Shown here in pieces: positions 8,190-16,444 of a stretch of DNA of 32,767 bases. This stretch comes from Crocosphaera sp. GTDB lineage: Bacteria > Cyanobacteriota > Cyanobacteriia > Cyanobacteriales > Microcystaceae. A model generated the notes under the pieces. It did not search any database and was not told the DNA's origin. It saw only the letters and a list, made by a program, of their open reading frames with translations. The first letter of the stretch is position 1. Each line of letters begins with the position of its first letter. The DNA lies in contig JASJEA010000009.1 in the NCBI GenBank assembly GCA_030064935.1, positions 1 to 32,767 on the forward strand, written 5' to 3'. A program made the translations under genes and the position numbers.

Positions 8190-9005
8190 ATGTTTCCAAA
8201 GTACAGCATTGTTAATTACGTCGAATTTGGCCGTGATTGCCGCGAAAAGAAAGCCACCTTACCAAGCAAGGAATGGAAGCAATTCAAAGACCGTTGGGGG
8301 GACTTAGTGGAGCAATCCATAAAAATAGCAGATTGGTGGGAAAGGTTAACCAAGGAGTGGCGAGAAAAAATCTCAGAACTTCCCTTCGACATCATTGATA
8401 GAAGTGGTTTGTCGAAACTAACGCAAGTGCCCTTCGATGCCATCAACGAATGGTACAGTAACATTAAGGCATCCTTAGACGAACAGGGATATCTTCGTTG
8501 CAAAGATTTAGGAGGCATGGCCTCAGAGTTCATATTCAAACCCATTACCCACCTCAAACTAGGTGACACACTCACAGAAGAGGATTTGAGCTTCGTTAGT
8601 GAAAAATATCAGTTAACCCCTGAACAACTCGATACCTTAAAAAGTGAAATCTCAGAACTGGATTCTAAGCCTCTGGTTGAACATCTGCTCAAAGCATTGA
8701 AAAAGATGCAATTAGATCCGTTCCTTATTCTATTAAAAGGAGATCGCCAAATTTGGAAGCTAACCTTGCAACTTGAAGAGGAGCAATCTCAACGAAAGCA
8801 ACTAGAACAAAAGTATCAACAATACCAGGAAAAGGTAAGCCAAGAAATAAAACAAGCTTTACAACAACAAGCACAATTCTATGAGTCCAAACTCCGAGAG
8901 CATGAGCAAAGGATAGCCCAATTAGAAAAGTCGAAGCAAAAAGCCAAGAGTAAGAACAGAAATGCTCTTGCAGTAGTACAAGGACTAGAAAAGTTGACGG
9001 GGTGA
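8190..9005 (+). CDS. Unrecognised protein with C-terminal coiled coil (possibly 3'-truncated)
   Basis: I do not recognise this family. From the ATG at 8190 (excellent Shine-Dalgarno GAGGAGGTG, 5 nt spacing; the GTG at 8187 is too close) the product has 271 residues. The N-terminal 90 residues are rich in Trp, Lys and Glu (DWWERLTKEWREKI); 90-185 looks helical; about 190-258 is a Gln/Glu/Lys-rich coiled coil. The tail is GLEKLTG. The last codons and the TGA stop fall within the 26-bp inverted-repeat arm 8994-9019 next to the IS4 transposase. The natural C-terminus may therefore have been cut off by an insertion, or the repeat may be a native part of the gene end. The leader is highly structured. 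No function is proposed. Confidence 0.75.
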   Translation: MFPKYSIVNYVEFGRDCREKKATLPSKEWKQFKDRWGDLVEQSIKIADWWERLTKEWREKISELPFDIIDRSGLSKLTQVPFDAINEWYSNIKASLDEQGYLRCKDLGGMASEFIFKPITHLKLGDTLTEEDLSFVSEKYQLTPEQLDTLKSEISELDSKPLVEHLLKALKKMQLDPFLILLKGDRQIWKLTLQLEEEQSQRKQLEQKYQQYQEKVSQEIKQALQQQAQFYESKLREHEQRIAQLEKSKQKAKSKNRNALAVVQGLEKLTG

Positions 9006-9019
9006 CAAGAGTTGGAAAA
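8994..9019 (+). repeat. 26-bp inverted repeat, left arm
   Basis: TTGACGGGGTGACAAGAGTT plus GGAAAA is repeated exactly in inverted orientation at 10588-10613. It holds the last codons and the stop of the coiled-coil gene. Similarity ends abruptly on both sides of both copies. Confidence 0.9.
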
Positions 9020-9190
9020 AACGGATCAAATAACGGTTTCAGAATCTGAGTTGACTAAAAAATCAACCCTCTTAATAAGTAGTGATGATAATTAAGCGGT
9101 TTATGATAATCTAGCTTGATATAATGATGGCGAAGATTATCGACTTAATTTCTATCAGTTTTTAATTTCAAAAATTGGACATAACAAACT

Positions 9191-9221
9191 GAGCAATTAG
9201 TCTTGATTGCTCCCCTTTTTT
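9191..9221 (+). terminator. Rho-independent terminator
   Basis: GAGCAAT (9191-9197) pairs with ATTGCTC (9206-9212) around an 8-nt loop, and a run of six T follows at 9216-9221 after CCC. It would stop plus-strand transcription from the coiled-coil gene before it runs antisense through the transposase. Confidence 0.75.
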
Positions 9222-9250
9222 AGTATATAATTAGGACAGAAACTAAAAGA

Positions 9251-10405
9251 TTAACTAATAGCAGTTAAAGCTTTTAATCCTTGTTTATACTCATTGGTTT
9301 TATGCCAATTTAATTTCATCAATTCTTCGGTTATACCAGAACAAAAATCCCAAGCTAATACCCAACTCTGTCCATACAACCCCACCCAGAAGTCGCTATG
9401 TCGTCTTACCTGTCTTTTCGGTTCAGTTAGCCTAGAAATATATTTTTGATAGCCTTTATTCTTGATTGACTTACCTTTTAAAGCTGAGGCTGTGTAAGCG
9501 ATCGCTATTAATAAAATTAGGTTAGTAAGCCTGTGGGTATTCGCTTTGCTCCCTTCAAGGTTATAGCCACCACTTTTATAATCTCGGAACATGGCCTCAA
9601 TTCCGCCCCTCATTTTATAATAGTTTATTACTTCTGATGGGTCATCTAAATTGGTGATAATAAACCAAGGTTCTTCTTCACTATGGTTTTTATATTTCCT
9701 CTTTTTATAAGCTAATACATTGAAGCGACCAAACCCTTTCTTTTTGGTGACAAAAATGTTTTTTTCAAAAACTTTTACTCCTGGGGTTAGTTCTAAATCT
9801 TGAAACCGTTTCTCGTTTTTCTTACTCCTTCTAATATAGACATCTTTGCGCTCTCGAAAAGCAAAGTAGATGGGATTTTTAGCTGTTCGATTTCGTTGCT
9901 TTAACCAATATGATAATTCTACCCCATGAAATTCTCTATCTCCTAAAATTAATAATTCATAGTGAGAAAATAATCTCAAGACTGGTCGAATTAAAGCTAT
10001 TTGTTCTTTAAGGTTGCTGCTACCTTTTTTCTCTAAAATTTGCCAGTAAATAGGTAGCGATCGCTTTCTCCAAACAACACTAATCATGAACACATTTTTG
10101 TCTTGCCACTGAGTTCTATCTAAAACTAAAGTTAATCGACTTCCTGGTTTAAACTCCCGTTCTACTATTAATTTTATTAGAGGAAACCAAAATAAGACAA
10201 GGCTTAAGCACGGTTCAACTAAAAATCTTTGAATCTTTTTTCTTCGACTTTGATGTAAAATAGGAATAGGAAGATAAGCTGCTAACCTTTCTATTCTAAC
10301 CTGTTTATGAACTTGTAAAAGCCATACTAATATACGTAAAAGTAAGAACTTACTTTTTGATAATGCGTTCTGTAAATAGTCCTGATAGAAGGGCAAAAAG
10401 TCCAT
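9251..10405 (-). CDS. IS4-family DDE transposase
   Basis: This 384-residue transposase moves the IS by cut-and-paste. Catalytic Asp residues are in VLDRTQW and ILGDREFHG. The family signature Y-x2-R-x3-E-x6-K is exact in YYKMRGGIEAMFRDYK and supplies the catalytic Glu. The N-terminal 90 residues are basic and probably bind the terminal repeats. The frame is open throughout and the length is normal, so it could be active. It is transcribed against the coiled-coil gene. Closely similar copies are likely elsewhere in such genomes; this cannot be seen here. Confidence 0.95.
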   Translation of the reverse strand: MDFLPFYQDYLQNALSKSKFLLLRILVWLLQVHKQVRIERLAAYLPIPILHQSRRKKIQRFLVEPCLSLVLFWFPLIKLIVEREFKPGSRLTLVLDRTQWQDKNVFMISVVWRKRSLPIYWQILEKKGSSNLKEQIALIRPVLRLFSHYELLILGDREFHGVELSYWLKQRNRTAKNPIYFAFRERKDVYIRRSKKNEKRFQDLELTPGVKVFEKNIFVTKKKGFGRFNVLAYKKRKYKNHSEEEPWFIITNLDDPSEVINYYKMRGGIEAMFRDYKSGGYNLEGSKANTHRLTNLILLIAIAYTASALKGKSIKNKGYQKYISRLTEPKRQVRRHSDFWVGLYGQSWVLAWDFCSGITEELMKLNWHKTNEYKQGLKALTAIS

Positions 10406-10918
10406 AGTTTATGATAAAAGATAATTATGTAGAACAACTCTTTTTATCATTTTTCTGGAGATAATTGCTGTTCATTTCTAACCATTAGAGATTTTCTGCT
10501 CTGCCTAGACTATTTGTACTATTTACTCTAGGGGCAAAATTCATTTTAAAAAGCGATCGCTGATCTCTAAATCCCTCATGGTGAGCCTTTTCCAACTCTT
10601 GTCACCCCGTCAAGATAATTGCTTAGAATTCAGTTCAAAATTAGTTAACCCTCACTCTTTTATCTTTTCAGGTTGAGATTATGTCTTGCAACCCCGTTAT
10701 AAGTTCATTTGTTTGCTCAATTGGTTCTAGGGGTTTTCCAAGTCATAATCTTTTATGCTACAAAAAATTTCAGCAATGTGGGTTGAAAAATAATAATCCC
10801 CACACCCTGTATCAAATCTAAAAATTGCTTGGTGCAAGATGTGAGTTATATCTATTATTTTGTTTTTGTTCTAGTAGGATGCAAATAATGAACAAATAGT
10901 AGATTGATGAGCTAGTGC
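10406..10918. other. 513-bp gap downstream of deoC
   Basis: It holds the transposase upstream region with a HIP1 site near 10554, the right 26-bp repeat, and about 300 bp with no gene. A weak hairpin on the minus strand (TGTGGG/CCCACA, about 10779-10806) could be the deoC terminator but lacks a clean T-run. An 11-bp direct repeat AGATAATTGCT occurs at 10459-10469 and 10613-10623. Confidence 0.5.
10588..10613 (-). repeat. 26-bp inverted repeat, right arm
   Basis: This is the exact reverse complement of 8994-9019. It lies 183 bp upstream of the transposase start codon. Outside it, no continuation of the coiled-coil gene could be found in the next 300 bp. Confidence 0.9.
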
Positions 10919-11584
10919 TCAACTATTTTGACTGTTAACTAAAGCCACCCCATGAGAAGTTCCTAATCGAGTGGCACCTGCTTCTATTAAAGCGTAAGCC
11001 TGCTCTAAAGTTTTAATGCCCCCTGATGCTTTAATACCGACTCTACCCTCAGCAATGTTATTAAGATAGCGGACATCAGATACCGTTGCCCCTCCAAACC
11101 ATCCACTACTGGTTTTCAAATAATTTGCCCCTGCATCCATAGAGATTTCTGCGGCTAACTGCTTTTCTGTATCCGTTAATAAACTGGTTTCTAAAATAAC
11201 TTTAATGGTTTGTCTGGTTGCTTCACAAATGGCTGAAATTTCGTTATAAACGGCCTCAGAATTTCCTGCTTTTAATAAGCCCAAATTGATCATCACATCT
11301 AGTTCCCTTGCACCATTTTCGGTTGCTTCTTGGGCTTCATATAGCTTCACAGCAGAGGTATTTGCACCAGTAGGAAAGCCAATAACAGTACAAACAGTAA
11401 TTTTTTGGCCATGAAGCAACTTAACTGCTTGAGAAACAAAACTGGGATAAACACAAACCCTTGGGAAGCCAAACTGTTGTGCTTCATAACAACATTTTTC
11501 TATCTCTTCTGGTGTAGCAGTGGGTTTGAGTAAAGAATGATCAATATAAGTAGCAATATCAATGGTGAAATCTTTTTCTATCAT
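10919..11584 (-). CDS. deoC: Deoxyribose-phosphate aldolase
   Basis: The enzyme splits 2-deoxy-D-ribose 5-phosphate into glyceraldehyde 3-phosphate and acetaldehyde, in deoxynucleoside salvage. From the ATG at 11584 it has 221 residues, the usual bacterial length. A longer frame to 11653 would run into the upstream gene and add a non-family extension. Schiff-base Lys157 is in YLKTSSGW, Lys185 in [10 protein letters not shown] and the catalytic Asp96 in ELDVMINLG. The start of the barrel, [11 protein letters not shown], is typical. It lies 57 bp downstream of the GT2-TPR gene and is probably the last gene of that run. Confidence 0.96.
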   Translation of the reverse strand: MIEKDFTIDIATYIDHSLLKPTATPEEIEKCCYEAQQFGFPRVCVYPSFVSQAVKLLHGQKITVCTVIGFPTGANTSAVKLYEAQEATENGARELDVMINLGLLKAGNSEAVYNEISAICEATRQTIKVILETSLLTDTEKQLAAEISMDAGANYLKTSSGWFGGATVSDVRYLNNIAEGRVGIKASGGIKTLEQAYALIEAGATRLGTSHGVALVNSQNS

Positions 11585-11640
11585 GTTACTTGTTAAATAG
11601 GAATAACTTATAATTAAGGACTGAACAAATAATGACTTGA

Positions 11641-12840
11641 CTATTCTTCCCAAATTCCTAATTCCTTTAAGCCATTACGTAAATTATCGGCTGCAACTTG
11701 ATTATTTTGTGATTCATATAAACTGACAGCTTTCTTAAACGCCTCGTTACTTTCAGGAAGTTTTTTCAGCTTAAATAAAACTACGGCTAAATTTTGATAA
11801 GCAGCCGCATAATTGGGACTTAAAGAGATTAATTTCTCATAGATAGCAGCAGCATCGGCTAACCTTCCCATACCACTCAAAGTCATAGCAAAATTATAAT
11901 AACCTGTGATAAAACTAGGGTCAATTTTTAGGGTCGTTTCATAAGCTTGCGCTGCACTTTTTAAGTCTCCCATGCTTTGGAGAACAACACCAAGATTATT
12001 ATAGGAACCTAATTTTAAAGGACCCATAATAGGTTGCTCAATGGCTTTTTGATAATGTTTAATTGCTTTCTCTTGTTCCTGCTGTTTAGTCAAGAGATTC
12101 CCTAAATGATAATGCAGTTCGTATATAACATGACTATCAGCTTTGTTAGATTTTAAGCCCTGTTTTAATAACTTCATCCCTTGTTTTTCCTTACCGATTT
12201 GAGCATATAAGGCCCCCAATTTACTACAGGTATAGGGATCATTGGGATTTTCTTTAAGAAAGCCCTCCATCACTTTTTGTGCCCTTTCATACTTATTTAA
12301 CGAAGCGATCGCTCCTGGTGTATAACCATAATGAAACACGGTAATGGCAGGAAGATCAACAATTTTCCAATGGGTTTCTTTTTTCAATAAGTTGGCGACA
12401 CTATCATCAATGATGGCATGGTAGGGGCGTGAAAAATTAACCTCTGGATGCTTGCGAAATAAACGAGAAACTAAAGAATAAGGGGACTGAGATGATCCGA
12501 TCTCATGGCGTATTAAGTTAACTACTAAATTCTCATCTTGGGCGATTGCTTCTTTGATTTGCGGAGCAACTTTTTTATTTAAAACTTCGTCGGCATCGAG
12601 AACTAAAACCCAATCTCCTGTTACATACTTTAACGCTTCATTGCGCACCTCTGCAAAATCGTTAGTCCAGGCAAAGGTAGGAACAACAGCCCCAAATTGT
12701 TTAGCTATTTCAACGGTTTTATCCTTTGAGCCTGTATCCATAACCACCATTTCATCAACAATGCCTTGGACACTTTCTAAACATTTGGATAGGATTGCTT
12801 CTTCATTTTTAACGATCATGCAGAGGCTAAGTTTGGCCAT
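11641..12840 (-). CDS. GT2-family glycosyltransferase with TPR repeats
   Basis: Residues 1-195 are a GT-A (family 2) glycosyltransferase: start [10 protein letters not shown], nucleotide-binding Asp35 in VMDTGS and the DxD metal site at 82-84 (VLDADE). Residues about 195-395 are tetratricopeptide repeats with typical units such as [24 protein letters not shown] (quoted in part: [17 protein letters not shown]). This GT2-TPR arrangement is common in cyanobacteria and is thought to act on glycans or proteins at the cytoplasmic face. The ATG at 12840 is chosen because TGGGAG lies at the right distance; the in-frame codon 12 nt upstream is TTG. It follows the DUF2993 gene by 20 bp. Confidence 0.9.
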   Translation of the reverse strand: MAKLSLCMIVKNEEAILSKCLESVQGIVDEMVVMDTGSKDKTVEIAKQFGAVVPTFAWTNDFAEVRNEALKYVTGDWVLVLDADEVLNKKVAPQIKEAIAQDENLVVNLIRHEIGSSQSPYSLVSRLFRKHPEVNFSRPYHAIIDDSVANLLKKETHWKIVDLPAITVFHYGYTPGAIASLNKYERAQKVMEGFLKENPNDPYTCSKLGALYAQIGKEKQGMKLLKQGLKSNKADSHVIYELHYHLGNLLTKQQEQEKAIKHYQKAIEQPIMGPLKLGSYNNLGVVLQSMGDLKSAAQAYETTLKIDPSFITGYYNFAMTLSGMGRLADAAAIYEKLISLSPNYAAAYQNLAVVLFKLKKLPESNEAFKKAVSLYESQNNQVAADNLRNGLKELGIWEE

Positions 12841-12860
12841 ATTAACTCCCAATATTTCGC

Positions 12861-13619
12861 TTACTTACGTTGGGGAAAGCGATCAATTTTCGCCATACCA
12901 TAAAAAATTAGTTCTTTTTTACGGATACGAACTCGATCCACTCTCAATTGTGTTCCATCCAACGCAAATTTATCTAAGTCTAACAAGTTATTTACATGAT
13001 CAATCAAAGCCTTTCCTAAATCTTTTGCTTTTTCGTCTCCCTTATAAGTGACATTAATAAATCTAATCTTGCGACGTTCCTCTACATCGACTTCTGATGT
13101 CATATCAAGGTTAATGGTTTCATTACTGTTGCCTAACTTAATTTGACTTCTAATGGTTAAGGATTTGTCGTCGTTGACTAACATTTCTGTATTCTCGAAG
13201 TTCAAGGCTTGTCCTTCGTACTCCAAACGTTGTAGCTTTTCCACCACAAAGGGGGTATTAAAAGACGTAGTTAAATCATCTTCTGTGAGAACAACCCGCA
13301 TAGTCGCTTGAGTGGGTTGTCTAAGTTTAACTTGTCCTTTGAAAATGGCACTGAAGTCGATGGAAACTGCTTGCACATAAAGTTCCATCCCTTCGATGCG
13401 TAGGCCATTGTACATCAACATTCCATTGCCAATGAAGTCAAAACCGTCCACACTGCCTTGTAATAACTTGGCAACCGGCTCGGCTCTAACCATCGCTTCT
13501 ATTTTACCGGTTCGCTTGAATAAAGCGGCGATCGCCGTACTAACGACTTTGCTGACGATTTGATCGCCACCTTGATTGGGGAAGGGAAGGGTTCCAAACA
13601 CAACTGCTGTCATTTCCAT
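12861..13619 (-). CDS. DUF2993 family protein
   Basis: This 252-residue protein matches the cyanobacterial DUF2993 family (related to LmeA of actinobacteria), through features such as KVVSTAIAALFKRTGKIEA near the start, ...GLRIEGMELYVQAVSIDF in the middle and the RVRIRKKELIFYGMAKI end. DUF2993 proteins are beta-rich and thought to handle lipids or envelope components. There is no clear signal peptide in this frame. It is the first gene of an apparent run with the GT2-TPR gene (20 bp gap) and deoC. The biochemical role is not known. Confidence 0.85.
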   Translation of the reverse strand: MEMTAVVFGTLPFPNQGGDQIVSKVVSTAIAALFKRTGKIEAMVRAEPVAKLLQGSVDGFDFIGNGMLMYNGLRIEGMELYVQAVSIDFSAIFKGQVKLRQPTQATMRVVLTEDDLTTSFNTPFVVEKLQRLEYEGQALNFENTEMLVNDDKSLTIRSQIKLGNSNETINLDMTSEVDVEERRKIRFINVTYKGDEKAKDLGKALIDHVNNLLDLDKFALDGTQLRVDRVRIRKKELIFYGMAKIDRFPQRK

Positions 13620-14000
13620 TATTTGGTGGTACGCTATCTCATCTTAACATTAAGAAATATTAAGTGCCGTTATATTTCTTTACATTATCAAAACTAGATA
13701 GCCATTACGTGATAGTCATTTTGTATTATATCAGAGTTATCACCTAGAACAAAAATCATCAAAATCGGTAATTTTAATCTTTATTTTCCCAAGCTTTTGC
13801 AATAGCTAAATGAATTTTTAAAAACTGTTCTAAAACTTCAAAATGATCATATTTTAAAGATGCAAAAAATATCACTCGATAGTTACAAAACTATAATAAA
13901 ACCACAAAAGAGACGCATCTTCTTAAAGATAAATTGGAAAAGTTTACGATGATAATTATGATCTGTTATGAAGAATATTAAAGACAAGGTATCGGTTGAT
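13620..14000. other. 381-bp gap with a short protein-like minus-strand remnant
   Basis: Mostly AT-rich. On the minus strand from 13890 to 13774 there are 38 open codons ending in TAA. They encode a protein-like helix-rich tail (FASLKYDHFEVLEQFLKIH is part). A GTG at 13875 could start it but no Shine-Dalgarno is seen. It looks like the end of a decayed small gene. No clear terminator for thrB was found. Confidence 0.35.
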
Positions 14001-14915
14001 TTAACGATTTACCTTAGCACCATCTGTATCGATAGAAAGCGAGCGCACATCTGCTACTATATTCAGTTGACTCCAAGCATTTTTCATGGCATTTTCAACC
14101 GCTTGAATGTTTTCCGCACTGGTTAACGCTAACAGGGTTGGGCCTGCTCCACTAATGACCATACCATAAGCCCCTGCTTTTAGGGCTGATTCTTGAACAA
14201 ACTCATAGCCTTCAATGAGTCCTTGGCGATAGGGTTGATGGAGTTTGTCCCTCATGGCTTGGTTTAGCCAGTTTCCGTTCCCTGTTTCTAAGGCCCTAAT
14301 TAACAATCCCATACGGGCAATATTAAAAATAGCATCCTCACGAGGTAGGCTTTTTGGCAGGATGGTTCTAGCTTCTTCAGTGGATAATTCAAAATTTGGG
14401 ATGGCGACAATGGGAACAAGATCACAATGCCAAGGAATTTGGCATATTTCCCAGTTTCCAGGTTTTCCCACCGATAATTGACAGTTGCCTAGTAGGGCGG
14501 GAACCACATTATCAGGATGGCCTTCTAAATCAATAGCCATTGCCATTATTTCTTTGATAGAAAAAGGTTGCTCGATTAATTGATTAGCTCCCATCAGCCC
14601 GCCAACAATAGCAGTTGCAGAGCTCCCCAACCCTCTGCCTAGGGGAACCCCTAACTTAATGTTGATAGCAATGTTAGGTAGCTTTTTGTCTAAGTGGTGG
14701 TACAAATGAGCAAAGGCTTGATAGATTAAATTGTTGCGATCGCAACTGACTCGATGGGCTTCTGTTCCTGCCACTGTAATTTTGAGATCGGCGTCAACCC
14801 CTTCTAGTCGAGTAAATTGGAATTGATTATAGAGGGTGAGGGCTGCACCAATACAGTCAAACCCTGGTCCCATGTTAGCAGTAGTTGCGGGGACAGTAAT
14901 GGTAATAGTGGACAT
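14001..14915 (-). CDS. thrB: Homoserine kinase
   Basis: The enzyme phosphorylates L-homoserine with ATP, the step before threonine synthase. The 304-residue protein shows the three GHMP-kinase motifs: PATTANMGPGFDCIG (residues 9-23), the ATP loop PLGRGLGSSATAIVGG (91-106) and a glycine-rich C-terminal motif VISGAGPTLLAL (near 255). The start ATG at 14915 gives the family's usual N-terminus, with the first strand ITITVPATT. It stands alone here, with gaps of 380 bp and 235 bp on either side. Confidence 0.97.
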   Translation of the reverse strand: MSTITITVPATTANMGPGFDCIGAALTLYNQFQFTRLEGVDADLKITVAGTEAHRVSCDRNNLIYQAFAHLYHHLDKKLPNIAINIKLGVPLGRGLGSSATAIVGGLMGANQLIEQPFSIKEIMAMAIDLEGHPDNVVPALLGNCQLSVGKPGNWEICQIPWHCDLVPIVAIPNFELSTEEARTILPKSLPREDAIFNIARMGLLIRALETGNGNWLNQAMRDKLHQPYRQGLIEGYEFVQESALKAGAYGMVISGAGPTLLALTSAENIQAVENAMKNAWSQLNIVADVRSLSIDTDGAKVNR

Positions 14916-15150
14916 AGGAAGGGACGACTTTCAAAATTATCGCTTTATCTTATCGTAATTATCAACAATTTTGCCAAATTTTAATTATTTTTACTGTTTT
15001 AAGGAACCTTTGGTAATCTTACTTTAGATAAATTCAGGGGATCACCTAGAAAAATTCAGACTATTTTTGAGGATATTATAACTCAGTTTTATCCTGAGTA
15101 AATTGATCAAACTTTGGTATAATCACCGAATACATTTCAAGGGAATCATC

Positions 15151-15387
15151 ATGAAAAAACAGTCACCATGTCATTACTGCGAAGGAAAAGGATATATAGA
15201 AATCCGAGATTGTACTGGAGAAATTCAAAGAGAAGAAACCTGCGTTTTTTGTGGAGGAATGGGACAAGTAGATTCCCAAAAAGTTGCTCATGATAACCTA
15301 GGGAAATCAATTAATTCTCCGCAGAATTTATATACCGCAAATAAGCTTCAACAAACGAATCTAAATCTCCATCCATCACCCCAGTAA
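15151..15387 (+). CDS. Small DnaJ-type zinc-finger protein
   Basis: From the ATG at 15151 (preceded by AAGGG) the product has 78 residues; an upstream in-frame ATG at 15103 would add 16 residues without family similarity. It carries two CxxCxGxG knuckles, CHYCEGKG and CVFCGGMG, the half-module of the DnaJ cysteine-rich zinc finger, and no J domain. Such mini proteins are common in cyanobacteria and may bind zinc and protein or RNA partners. The last 77 bp overlap the 3' end of prfB on the opposite strand, and the C-terminal 30 residues, rich in Asn and Gln, may owe their sequence to that overlap. Confidence 0.75.
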   Translation: MKKQSPCHYCEGKGYIEIRDCTGEIQREETCVFCGGMGQVDSQKVAHDNLGKSINSPQNLYTANKLQQTNLNLHPSPQ

Positions 15388-16424
15388 TATCAGTAGTTTC
15401 TATATTGGTTCGTAAATCTTTGACCATTTGATAGGGATGGAAAACATAATTACGAATTTGGTTTCCCCAAGCAGCTTCTACAATATCCCCACGGATTTCA
15501 GCAATCGCTTGCGCCCGTTGTTCTTGGGCGATAATTAACAATTTTGCTTTTAATAAAACTAGAGCTTTCTCTTTATTTTGAAGTTGAGAACGTTCTTGGG
15601 TACAACGCACAGCAATACCAGTGGGAAGATGAACAATACGCACAGCAGTTTCTACTTTGTTAACATTTTGACCGCCTTTTCCTCCGGAACGAGAGGTGGT
15701 AATTTCTAAATCTTTATCAGGAATATCTACTTTAAGATCGTCTTCCTCTAATGCTGGCATCACTTCGACTCCAGCGAAACTGGTTTGACGTTTTCCATTG
15801 GCATTAAAGGGAGAAATTCTTACCAGTCGGTGGGTTCCTTTTTCTCCTTTTAAATAACCAAAAGCATAACGGCCTTCTATTTCCAGTGTAGCTGACTTAA
15901 TTCCTGCTTCATCTCCTTCAGAAAGTTCTGACAAATGGACTTTATACCCTTGTTGTTCTCCCCAACGAGTGTACATTCTTAAAAGCATTTCGGCCCAGTC
16001 TTGAGCATCGGTTCCCCCGGCCCCTGCATTAATAGTCAAAACTGCTCCTTTTGCATCATAAAGACCAGATAATAATTGCTGTAGTTCCCAACGATCTAAA
16101 TGATGGTTTAATTGGATGATATTGTTTTTTGCCTCTTCACGGAGGGTACTATCGTCTTCTAATTCTAATAATTCGGCGATGGCTCTGGTATCTTCCAATT
16201 GAGCACACCATTGTTGATACTGCTCTAGTTGTGACTTAAGATCATTTAATTGTTGTAGAGTAGCCTGTGCTGTTTCCGAGTTATCCCAAAACTCAGCTTG
16301 GGCCGCAGTATTTTCCAGGTCTTGAACATTGGCTTTTAAGGCAGGTAAGTCAAAGGTAGTCCTGGGTTTTTCCCAGGCGCGAACCAATTAATTCAATTTC
16401 TCGTTTGAGTTCTGTTGTTTCCAT
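15311..16424 (-). CDS. prfB: Peptide chain release factor 2, with programmed +1 frameshift
   Basis: RF2 recognises UAA and UGA and triggers peptide release. The gene has two frames. Frame 1 starts with ATG at 16424 ([14 protein letters not shown]) and reaches an in-frame TGA at 16352-16350 after 24 codons. The classical shift site CTT TGA C is intact, and AGGA lies upstream as a weak Shine-Dalgarno-like stimulator. A +1 shift continues with Asp at 16351 to give 370 residues. The anticodon-mimic SPF is at 204-206 and the catalytic GGQ at 250-252 of the full product. Low RF2 would raise frameshifting, giving autoregulation as in E. coli. It begins 20 bp after the OPX gene. Confidence 0.97.
16350..16355 (-). 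promoter_or_regulatory. prfB +1 recoding site CTTTGA(C)
   Basis: CTT (16355-16353) followed by TGA (16352-16350) and C, exactly the RF2 autoregulatory recoding site. The upstream purine motif is AGGAC rather than the stronger AGGGGG of E. coli. Confidence 0.93.
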
Positions 16425-16444
16425 AAAATTCTGGTAAAAATTGT

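Larger units (their letters stand above)
8994..10613 (-). mobile_element. IS4-family insertion sequence, boundaries tentative
   Basis: A complete IS4-family transposase lies inside perfect 26-bp inverted repeats 1620 bp apart (end to end). That is a sensible size for this family, so the repeats are my best guess for the termini. Against this, no target-site duplication is visible: the left flank ends in CTAGAAAAG and the right flank begins GATAATTGC. Three HIP1 sites lie inside, so the element has been in cyanobacterial genomes for long. If the repeats are not the ends, the true IS is shorter and I could not find its termini. Confidence 0.5.

Noticed and set aside
10459-10623. 11-bp direct repeat AGATAATTGCT at 10459-10469 and 10613-10623 as a target-site duplication
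   Set aside because: Both copies lie on the same side of the transposase and the enclosed 143 bp have no inverted ends; probably chance in AT-rich DNA.
10919-11653. Longer deoC starting at 11653
   Set aside because: The 23 extra residues overlap the end of the upstream gene and do not resemble the DeoC N-terminus, which begins normally at the ATG at 11584.
12554-13051. 165-codon plus-strand ORF
   Set aside because: It is antisense to two clear genes (GT2-TPR and DUF2993) and has no family features.
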